Positions 30,522 to 38,303 of a stretch of 57,789 nucleotides of DNA are shown here, in pieces. A program made the position numbers and the translations under genes. The notes beneath the pieces were generated by a model that made no database searches, was not told the DNA's origin, and worked only from the letters and a program-made list of their open reading frames with translations. Within the stretch, counting starts at the first letter, position 1. The number at the start of each line of letters is the position of its first letter. This stretch comes from Salinivirgaceae bacterium (GTDB lineage: Bacteria > Bacteroidota > Bacteroidia > Bacteroidales > SZUA-534): assembly GCA_017551905.1 (NCBI GenBank), contig JAFZKK010000116.1, positions 1 through 57,789 on the forward strand, written 5' to 3'.

Positions 30522-32813
30522 AATTACAACGCGCATTGCCGATGTGCGGGTTTTCACAATGTAAATACCTGTTTTGCGGATAACAAACTCTGTGTGTCCG
30601 TTGGCTGTTTTTGTGTTGATGCAGCGGCCTGCCATATCGAAGATGCGCATCGTTCCGTTGGTGTTTTCAACCACCACAGTGTTGTTTCTTACATAAATAA
30701 TAGGTGTTGCCGATTGTTCGGTAATTGAGGTTGTGTCAACAGGCGGGTTCTGTTTTGTGGTGTCGGTGGGGTTGGTTCCACCGTTGTTTTCGTTGCCGTT
30801 GTTACCGGTTCCGTTGCCATTCCCTGAATTGTTGCCCGACTCGCCGCCATTGTTATTGCCTTCGTTGCCGTTTTCATTACCGTTTCCGCCTTCGCCGTTA
30901 TTGCCGGAGTTGCCGTTCTCGGTATTGTTGCCTTGCTCGTTGCCGTTGTTTCCTTCGTTGTTATTGCCTTGATTTTCGTTTCCACCGTTATTGTTGCCGT
31001 TTTCATTACCGTTACCCGACTCGTTTCCATTTTCGGTGTTTCCGCCTTCGCCGTTGTTGCCATTTTCATTTCCATTTTCAGAACCTTGTTGGTTTTCATT
31101 GCCGCCGCCATTGTCAGGGGTGTTTTTTGCGGTAACAGCCACATTGATTGTAACACTGACGGTTCCGCCATTGGTTTGGAACAGGCATTGTGCCGAATAA
31201 TTTCCAACGCTAAGCCCCACCGAATTGACAGTCAAGCGAATGGTGTCGGTTTGTTCGGCGGCAATCTCGCCACCGTTTTTGTCGGCTGTCAGCCAGCTGA
31301 TGGTGTCGTTCTGGAGCGCGTAAAGGATGGCAACGCTATTATCGTTATGCAGCACAACGTCTATTTGAGTTGTTGTATCGGAGGTCATCTCCACTGGCAG
31401 ACAATCTGTTTCGGCCGAGAATTTTGAGAATACAACATCGAGCCACGTTGGTTGTCCGTCTTTAACCACAACATTGTCAATGGTTTTCGACGGATAGCCC
31501 TCGACAGTGAAAGTGATGTTGTAGGTTCCGGCTTTCAGGTAGCGGTGATAGTCGCCGGCGCGTGGGTCGGTTTCAATCCACGAGTTGTCCTTGTCATGTC
31601 CGTCGATAGTTATTTTAGCCAATAGTGGTTCGCCGCCCATATCGGTAACAATGCCGCGCACACCATTCAGACTTTCGCCGAAATAGTTGAGCAAGGCGTT
31701 GCGGTTGCCATCCCAGTATTTATACAGATTCTCGCTGCTTGGTGTTTTTGTGTCGCTTATTTCAAGTGTAACCTCGCGGCAGTGCATGAAATAATTTGAA
31801 TAATCTTGCTGTCCACCTACCATTGAATACCAGGAGGCTCCATATGTTAGTCCATTGTTGCAATCGGTGAAGTATCCTGAGGAGCTGTAGGCATGAACCG
31901 TATCGCAGTAGGCACGGCCAACCATTTTCCACCAATTATCATCGGCAGTACTGCGGGAGTAGCTCCAAGTGTCCCACGGATAGTTAAAACACTCGGCTCC
32001 GGCGTGTAGGCAGGCGGCAAGCGAGAAATGGTGCGCACCATAAAACTCCATAAGGGCGATGGTCTCGTCTTGACGATTATTATTGTTGGTAATGGTACCT
32101 AGTCTAATGTCCGGAAAATCTCGGTTCAAGTCCTCGCCCTTTTTATTGCTGCGCGTGGCGTTGCCTATGGTGTTGTCATCGTCCCGATACATTCCGTCGG
32201 GGTTGACAAGCGGAATAAACCACATCTCGGTGCTGTCAATCAGCCGTTTGACAGTCGGGTTGTCGTAATTGTTCAGAAGATAATCGCACATCCGCAGGGT
32301 GGTGGCCATCCCCACGCTCTCGTCGCCGTGTATGTTGGCGGAGCAAAGTATTTCCGGTTTGTCGGTTATGGTGCTGCTCACCTGCGACGATATTTTGAGC
32401 GCCAGAATCCGCCGCCCCGACTCAAGCGTGCTCAGCTCCGACAGGCTGCAAATGTCGGGATGGATTTCGGCAAACTGGTGCATCATCGAGTCATAGACGC
32501 TGTAGGTTGGGTAGCGGTCCCAGTCGGCCATCATAGCCACGGTGGTAGCCATTGCAGTGCCCTTGGCGGCATGCGGCTCGCATATTTTGTATTTGTGCTT
32601 TGTCTGGCGGAAAAGCTGCATCTCCTTCTCGTTGGCGTAAGCCCAAGCCTTGTCGCCCGACACATTGTCAATCGATATTATCCGCGAAAGACTGTCAAGC
32701 TCGCTTCTTGTGTCGAAGCGGAACGAGAAGTAATATTCGGTTGTCTGGGCCGAAAGCATTCCGCCAAACCCGAACAAAAGCATTATTAATATGTATAGCC
32801 TTCGTGCGAACAT
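30516..32813 (-). CDS. T9SS-secreted M14 zinc carboxypeptidase
   Basis: Encodes 765 aa from ATG 32813. The signal peptide ends 'LSAQ'. The peptidase M14 domain has Zn ligands H and E in NIHGDESVG, a later His in CLHAGAECFN, and a catalytic Glu in VTLEISDTKTP. A carboxypeptidase-regulatory beta domain follows (GVRGIVTDMGGEPLLAKI), then a further beta domain. A linker of ~120 residues is almost only Asn, Gly and Glu. A C-terminal type-A T9SS sorting domain completes it (RIFDMAGRCINT, then TGIYIVKT). It is expected to be a surface or extracellular exopeptidase. The linker DNA is a degenerate AAT/GGT/GAA repeat prone to length change. Confidence 0.9.
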   Translation of the reverse strand: MFARRLYILIMLLFGFGGMLSAQTTEYYFSFRFDTRSELDSLSRIISIDNVSGDKAWAYANEKEMQLFRQTKHKYKICEPHAAKGTAMATTVAMMADWDRYPTYSVYDSMMHQFAEIHPDICSLSELSTLESGRRILALKISSQVSSTITDKPEILCSANIHGDESVGMATTLRMCDYLLNNYDNPTVKRLIDSTEMWFIPLVNPDGMYRDDDNTIGNATRSNKKGEDLNRDFPDIRLGTITNNNNRQDETIALMEFYGAHHFSLAACLHAGAECFNYPWDTWSYSRSTADDNWWKMVGRAYCDTVHAYSSSGYFTDCNNGLTYGASWYSMVGGQQDYSNYFMHCREVTLEISDTKTPSSENLYKYWDGNRNALLNYFGESLNGVRGIVTDMGGEPLLAKITIDGHDKDNSWIETDPRAGDYHRYLKAGTYNITFTVEGYPSKTIDNVVVKDGQPTWLDVVFSKFSAETDCLPVEMTSDTTTQIDVVLHNDNSVAILYALQNDTISWLTADKNGGEIAAEQTDTIRLTVNSVGLSVGNYSAQCLFQTNGGTVSVTINVAVTAKNTPDNGGGNENQQGSENGNENGNNGEGGNTENGNESGNGNENGNNNGGNENQGNNNEGNNGNEQGNNTENGNSGNNGEGGNGNENGNEGNNNGGESGNNSGNGNGTGNNGNENNGGTNPTDTTKQNPPVDTTSITEQSATPIIYVRNNTVVVENTNGTMRIFDMAGRCINTKTANGHTEFVIRKTGIYIVKTRTSAMRVVIE

Positions 32814-32840
32814 AAATGTAAAGGTAGTGAAAATCAGCAA

Positions 32841-33133
32841 AAGGTGATTAAATTTTGATAAAACGGAGCGCCACTTTGAGAAAACCGAACAATTAAAAGT
32901 AAAAAAAAACTTTTATTTTTTGTCTTTTTGAAAGCGGCCGCCTGGTGTTATAATGCACAAATAATCAATAATTTAACAATGCCGGCAATGACTTATGTCA
33001 GCATATATCATGCCAATCAACTGATTTTTTGTGCCTTCGAGGGTTGCTATTATATCGGATTTTGTAGTAATATAGCCTCGCATTTTGTCGAAATGCGAAC
33101 GTTAATATTATACACTAATAAAAAAACTTTTTT
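32841..33133 (+). promoter_or_regulatory. Intergenic region with CGCATTT dyad upstream of the Sus-like locus
   Basis: This 293-bp gap separates the divergent M14 and SusC genes. A perfect dyad CGCATTT-TGTCG-AAATGCG lies at 33079-33097, 37 bp before the SusC start. It could be an operator or a 5'-leader hairpin. No sigma/anti-sigma or hybrid two-component gene lies near the locus. The rest is AT-rich with no gene seen. Confidence 0.45.
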
Positions 33134-36100
33134 ATGGGAAAATTTTTGAGGAAACGAGTGGCGGTATTATTGCCGTTCTTGCTGTTTTCTTCGTTTGCTT
33201 TTGCCCAGACAATTGGGGTGTCGGGTAAGGTGTTAGACGAAGGGCAGAATCCTATTCCCGGAGCAACAATTGTTGTGAAAGGGACAACAAATGGAACAAT
33301 TACGGGTGCCGACGGCCAATTCAAAGTTAATGTGGCTGATGGAAGCACTCTGGTGGTTTCCTATCTTGGTTACACCACAAAGGAGATTAAAGTAAGTGGA
33401 GCAGGCCCGTACAATATCGGCCTTTCACCCGATGTGGTTGGTTTGGACGAGGTGGTTGTCGTTGGTTACGGCCAGCAGAAGAAAGCCTCTGTTGTGGGTG
33501 CTATCACTCAGACTTCAGGTGCCACATTGCAGCGCGCCGCCGGTGTGTCTAACATTGGTGCAGCCTTGACTGGTAACCTGCCGGGTGTTATCACAATGGA
33601 AGGTTCAGGCCAGCCGGGTTCTGAGTTGGACGAAGGCGAAAACGCCAAGCAGAAAATCGTGATTCGTGGTACAAGTTCATGGAACGGCAGCGACCCGTTG
33701 ATTTTGGTCGATGGTATTGAACGTTCGATGAGCTCGGTCGACATCACTTCGGTTGAGAGCATCTCAGTTTTGAAAGACGCTTCGGCAACCGCCGTTTATG
33801 GTGTGAAGGGTGCCAACGGCGTTATCCTTATCACCACCAAGCGCGGTGAGGAAGGTAAGGCTCGTATCGATGCAGGTTTCACCACCACTGTAAAACGCGT
33901 TTCGAAGCTGCCTAACAAACTCGACTCTTACGATGCTTTGGTGGCTCGCAACAAAACCATTGAAATGGAGTTGCCTGTAACACCAAAAGATTCGTGGGAG
34001 TACATTACACCGCAAGAGACCATTGATAAATATCGTTATCGCACTGATGATGAAAAAGACGAACAAGGTAATTTGCTTACAGAGCGTTATCCTAACGTCG
34101 ATTGGCAGGAGGAGTTGTTTAAAAACCAAGCTCTTTCATATAACGCCAACTTAAGCATTAGCGGTGGTACAAAATCAGTTCGCTATTATGGTTCGGCCGA
34201 CTATGTGTTTGAGGATGACCTTATGCGTTTGTTTGATAATGGTCGTGGTTATGAAACAGGTTACAGCTACCAGCGTATCAACGCCCGTAGCAACCTCGAC
34301 TTCACTATTACCAAAACCACAGTGTTCAAGATGAACCTTGCAGGTTCGCTTGGTATCAAGAAAGCTCCGGCAGCAAACGCTGGTGATACATGGCAGGAAG
34401 GTCAGCGTTGGGCAGGTGCCTACAACATTGCTCCTGACGTGTTCATTCCGCAGTATGCCGATGGTTCTTGGGGTTATTATCCTCAGGTTTCTAACGTAAC
34501 CAACTCGGCACAGAACTTGGCTTTGGCTGGTATGTCGAAAACCACTTCGAACTCAATTACTACCGACTTCATTCTGGAGCAGAGTCTCGATTTCATCACA
34601 AAAGGCTTGAGCGCACGCGCCAACCTTTCGATGGATAACAACTTTGTTGAGAATGGCCGTGGTGTTCAAGATGCCTATAATGACCCGCAACAGAAATGGA
34701 TTGACCCGAAAACAGGAACTCTTTATAAACGTAAGAACATTGATGCGGATACCAATTTGGACTGGGGTGAGCCGGTTAGCTGGAGCACCAGCGGTGGTTC
34801 AATGGGTAATGTGAATCGTCGGTTGTACTATCAGGCACAGCTGAACTGGATGCGTGATTTCGGTCCGCATGCTGTTACCGCCATGGGATTGTTCTCGCGT
34901 AACAAACAGTTGAACGGTCATGGTATTCCAAACTATCGTGAAGACTGGGCGTTCCGTACCACTTATAACTACGACGGACGTTACTTCCTTGAGTACAACG
35001 GCGCTTACAACGGTTCGGAGAAATTCGCTCCCGAAAACCGTTTTGCATTCTTCAACTCGGGCGCTCTTGGTTGGATGATTTCAGAGGAGAGTTTCATGTC
35101 GTCATTGAAAGAGAACCACTACATCGATATGTTGAAAATCCGTGCTTCGTTGGGTGAGATTGGTAGCGACAACGCCGGACAATGGCTCTATATGGATGAA
35201 TGGAGCTTCGGCGGTCATGCCGGTATGACACTTGATGGTGGTGGCGACAGTATTTATACATTTTATAGAATGTCGAAGTTGGGTAATAAAGACGTTCACT
35301 GGGAGACAGTGCGCAAGTTCAACTTCGGTATCGACTATTCGTTGCTGCAAGGCTTGTTTGCCGGTAGTGTCGAAATCTTCCGCGATAAGCGTTACGATGT
35401 GCTCCTTAATGGTGGCGACCGTGCTGTTCCGGCTTATTTCGGTTTCGATGTGCCGGTGTCTAACCTTGGCGAGGTTCACGCAAAAGGTTATGAGATTGAG
35501 CTCCGCATCAACAAGCAGTTCAATCGCGACACCCGCGTATGGGGTAACTTCAGCATTACTCACAACGAGAACGAAATCATCAAGAAAGATGACGCTCCGT
35601 TGAAACCAAATTATCAGAAAGACGAGGGCTACGCAATTGGTCAGTATCGTTCGTTTATCGACAAGGGCTTCATCAACAACATCGATGAGTTGTATGGTAG
35701 CCCCGCATTCGAGACTGACGACCGCTTCCGCTTGCCGGGTAACTACTACATTGTTGATTTCAACGGTGATGGTGTGGTTGACAGCAAGGATAGCGCGCCA
35801 TACGGATACACTGGCACTCCGCAGAATACTTATAACGCCACATTGGGCTTTGAGTGGAAAGGATTCAGTTGCTTCGCTCAGTTCTATGGCGTTCGTAATG
35901 TAACCCGTGACGTTGTGCTGCAGAGCTTCGGTCAGAAACTGAACACAGTTTATGATATGGGTGAAATCTGGTCGAAAGAGAATCCGGATGCTGATGTAAC
36001 AACATATCGTTGGAGCACTGCTCCTGTCAGCAAGGAGGGTGGTCAATTCCCAGCATACGGTACTCAATATATCTTCGATGGCTCATACATCCGTTTGAAG

Positions 36101-36304
36101 AATGCAGAGTTGGCTTACTCATGGCATGACGGTTGGATTAAGAACATCGGTCTTACATATCTGAAGTTGTTTGTCAATGGCAACAACCTCTGGTTATGGA
36201 CCAAGATGCCTGACGACCGTGAGTCGAACTTGGGTGGCGGTGGTTTCTTGGGCGCTTACCCGACTGTGAAACGTTTCAATTTTGGTCTTAAAATAACTCT
36301 CTAA
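33134..36304 (+). CDS. SusC/RagA TonB-dependent receptor 1
   Basis: Encodes 1056 aa. Signal peptide (FAFAQ), then a carboxypeptidase-D-regulatory-like N-terminal extension (VSGKVLDEGQNPIPGATIVV), TonB box region LDEVVVVGYG, plug domain (LILVDGIERSMSSVD, ATAVYGVKGANGVILITTK) and a C-terminal beta-barrel ending 'FNFGLKITL'. It forms the outer-membrane pore under a SusD lid and imports oligosaccharides using TonB energy. Its partner is the SusD gene 11 bp downstream. No substrate can be named from the sequence. Confidence 0.95.
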   Translation: MGKFLRKRVAVLLPFLLFSSFAFAQTIGVSGKVLDEGQNPIPGATIVVKGTTNGTITGADGQFKVNVADGSTLVVSYLGYTTKEIKVSGAGPYNIGLSPDVVGLDEVVVVGYGQQKKASVVGAITQTSGATLQRAAGVSNIGAALTGNLPGVITMEGSGQPGSELDEGENAKQKIVIRGTSSWNGSDPLILVDGIERSMSSVDITSVESISVLKDASATAVYGVKGANGVILITTKRGEEGKARIDAGFTTTVKRVSKLPNKLDSYDALVARNKTIEMELPVTPKDSWEYITPQETIDKYRYRTDDEKDEQGNLLTERYPNVDWQEELFKNQALSYNANLSISGGTKSVRYYGSADYVFEDDLMRLFDNGRGYETGYSYQRINARSNLDFTITKTTVFKMNLAGSLGIKKAPAANAGDTWQEGQRWAGAYNIAPDVFIPQYADGSWGYYPQVSNVTNSAQNLALAGMSKTTSNSITTDFILEQSLDFITKGLSARANLSMDNNFVENGRGVQDAYNDPQQKWIDPKTGTLYKRKNIDADTNLDWGEPVSWSTSGGSMGNVNRRLYYQAQLNWMRDFGPHAVTAMGLFSRNKQLNGHGIPNYREDWAFRTTYNYDGRYFLEYNGAYNGSEKFAPENRFAFFNSGALGWMISEESFMSSLKENHYIDMLKIRASLGEIGSDNAGQWLYMDEWSFGGHAGMTLDGGGDSIYTFYRMSKLGNKDVHWETVRKFNFGIDYSLLQGLFAGSVEIFRDKRYDVLLNGGDRAVPAYFGFDVPVSNLGEVHAKGYEIELRINKQFNRDTRVWGNFSITHNENEIIKKDDAPLKPNYQKDEGYAIGQYRSFIDKGFINNIDELYGSPAFETDDRFRLPGNYYIVDFNGDGVVDSKDSAPYGYTGTPQNTYNATLGFEWKGFSCFAQFYGVRNVTRDVVLQSFGQKLNTVYDMGEIWSKENPDADVTTYRWSTAPVSKEGGQFPAYGTQYIFDGSYIRLKNAELAYSWHDGWIKNIGLTYLKLFVNGNNLWLWTKMPDDRESNLGGGGFLGAYPTVKRFNFGLKITL

Positions 36305-36315
36305 TACTTAAGACG

Positions 36316-38262
36316 ATGAAAAAGATACATAATTTAATATTATCCGTTGGGTTGCTGGGTTTGGCATTGTGCTCAACTTTCACATCGTGCAAGGATTATC
36401 TCGACCGCGAGCCAAACACCACAGTGTCGGCTACCGATGCCTTTAAAAACTTCAACAACTATCAGGGATTTGTTGAGTTGATAATCAACTGTATTCCCGA
36501 CAAAGAGAAATGTAACTGGTGTCCGTCGTGGAACTGGGGCGACGATGAGATATTCAACCCCGAGGCCGACGACCGTATGACACACCAGGCCGACCTTGGC
36601 AACTTCCGTGCATGGAGTCAGACAGGTAACTGGTTGCTTACAGCCAATAATAACCCGACTGATGCGAGTGCACCAAAAAACCACTCGTTGTGGGGACATG
36701 CTTGGTTCTGCATCCGTCAGGCCAATATGGCTCTTGAGCATATCGACGAAATGGACGGAACCGATGTGGAAAGAGATTTGATACTCGGTCAGAGCTACTT
36801 CTTCCGTGCTTGGTGGCACTTCGAGTTGATGGAGTATTTTGGCGGTCTGCCATACATCAACAAAGTGCTTGACCCGAACGACATTGAGAAACTTCCGCGT
36901 TTGTCGTTCCAAGACTGCGCTGACAGCTGTGCTCGCGATTTCCAACGCGCTGCCGATTATTTGCCATTGAAATGGGATGATATGACATTCAGTGGTAGTG
37001 CACAGGTAAAGGGTAAAAACCAATTGCGTCCGAACAAGATTACCGCACTCTGCTACAAAGGTAAATGTCTGCTTTGGGCTGGTAGTCCGCTTATGAAGAA
37101 TGGTGCGCAGCTTGGCGCCATTGCAAGCGGCAAAACCTACGAGTACGATGAGACTTACTGCAAACGTTCGGCCGAGACTCTTGGCGAAGCGCTTCAGTTG
37201 GTTGAAGACGGCGAAACAGAATATTCTCTTGTTTCGTTCGATTATGACAACATTTATGACCACGAAAAGGCAAAAAATGCCAAGAACTGTTATTCTGACT
37301 TGTTCTACACACAAAACCAGGGCTATCGCACCCCAGGCTCGACTGAAGCAATTATGCGCGGTCCGTCAAAAGACTGGAACAGTTCTAACTGGAACACCAC
37401 AAAAGTGTTTGGTCCTAAAGTGGCAGGTTTGGTTGAACACGACAACGTAATCCACCAACCGACAGCCAATTTGGTTGAGATGTACGGAATGGCAAACGGT
37501 CTGCCGATTGACGACCCTGCTTCTGGTTTCGACCCCGAGCATCCGTTCAATAACCGCGACCCGCGTTTCTATCACGACATTGTGTTCGATGGTTTCAAAT
37601 ACCTTATTGGTTCAGCGGGTGACAAAGAGCCATATCGCTATTGTGAGTTGTTCACCGGCGGAAATATGCGTCCGGTGGCAAACGGTAGCCAGACTGGTTA
37701 TTTCATTCAGAAACTTGTGCCGCACAACTGTAACATTGTTGATGACGGATATGGTTGGGGAAAACAAACACACACCTATTTGTCATATATGCGTTTGGCC
37801 GATGTTTATCTGATGTATGCTGAGGCTTGCGCCGCTGTTGGTGGAGCATCCTATAAGGCTTCATCGTTCTCTAAGACTGCAGAGCAGGCAGTGAATGTTA
37901 TCCGCAAGCGTTGCGGAGCTGGCAATGTTGGAGCAAAATATGTGGCCGACAAGAATAAGTTTATGGACGAGATTCGCCGCGAGCGCGCCGTAGAGCTTTC
38001 GTTCGAAGGCTTCCGTTTCTGCGACTTGCAGCGCTGGCTGCTCCTCACCGAGTATCCTTACAACACCAAGTTCCGTCAGGAATTTGACCGTTTGGAAGAC
38101 CTCGATTTCTTTAAGAATAACGACCCGCGTGAGGCAAAGGTTGCCAACTATCGCAAAGAGGTTATCCTTACCCGTAATTTTGGAACAAAACACTATTGGT
38201 TCCCGTTCCTCGACAGTGAAATTTATCTGTATCCTGAGTTTAAACAGAATCCGGGCTGGTAA
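36316..38262 (+). CDS. SusD/RagB lipoprotein 1
   Basis: Encodes 648 aa. Lipobox (FTSC), then 'KDYLDREPNTTVSATDAFKN', typical SusD N-terminal sequence, TPR-like helices with 'SYFFRAWWHFELMEYFGGLPYI', and the C-terminal SusD signature 'IRRERAVELSFEGFRFCDLQRW'. It is a surface glycan-binding lid for SusC 1. Somewhat longer than average (about 500-600 aa). Confidence 0.95.
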   Translation: MKKIHNLILSVGLLGLALCSTFTSCKDYLDREPNTTVSATDAFKNFNNYQGFVELIINCIPDKEKCNWCPSWNWGDDEIFNPEADDRMTHQADLGNFRAWSQTGNWLLTANNNPTDASAPKNHSLWGHAWFCIRQANMALEHIDEMDGTDVERDLILGQSYFFRAWWHFELMEYFGGLPYINKVLDPNDIEKLPRLSFQDCADSCARDFQRAADYLPLKWDDMTFSGSAQVKGKNQLRPNKITALCYKGKCLLWAGSPLMKNGAQLGAIASGKTYEYDETYCKRSAETLGEALQLVEDGETEYSLVSFDYDNIYDHEKAKNAKNCYSDLFYTQNQGYRTPGSTEAIMRGPSKDWNSSNWNTTKVFGPKVAGLVEHDNVIHQPTANLVEMYGMANGLPIDDPASGFDPEHPFNNRDPRFYHDIVFDGFKYLIGSAGDKEPYRYCELFTGGNMRPVANGSQTGYFIQKLVPHNCNIVDDGYGWGKQTHTYLSYMRLADVYLMYAEACAAVGGASYKASSFSKTAEQAVNVIRKRCGAGNVGAKYVADKNKFMDEIRRERAVELSFEGFRFCDLQRWLLLTEYPYNTKFRQEFDRLEDLDFFKNNDPREAKVANYRKEVILTRNFGTKHYWFPFLDSEIYLYPEFKQNPGW

Positions 38263-38303
38263 TGGTTCCATGAATAATTGTTGAATTTTATAAACGATAA
38301 AAG

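Noticed and set aside
30725-31427. Plus-strand Arg/Cys/Phe-rich frames opposite the M14 linker
   Set aside because: They are antisense products of the AAT/GGT/GAA codon repeat.
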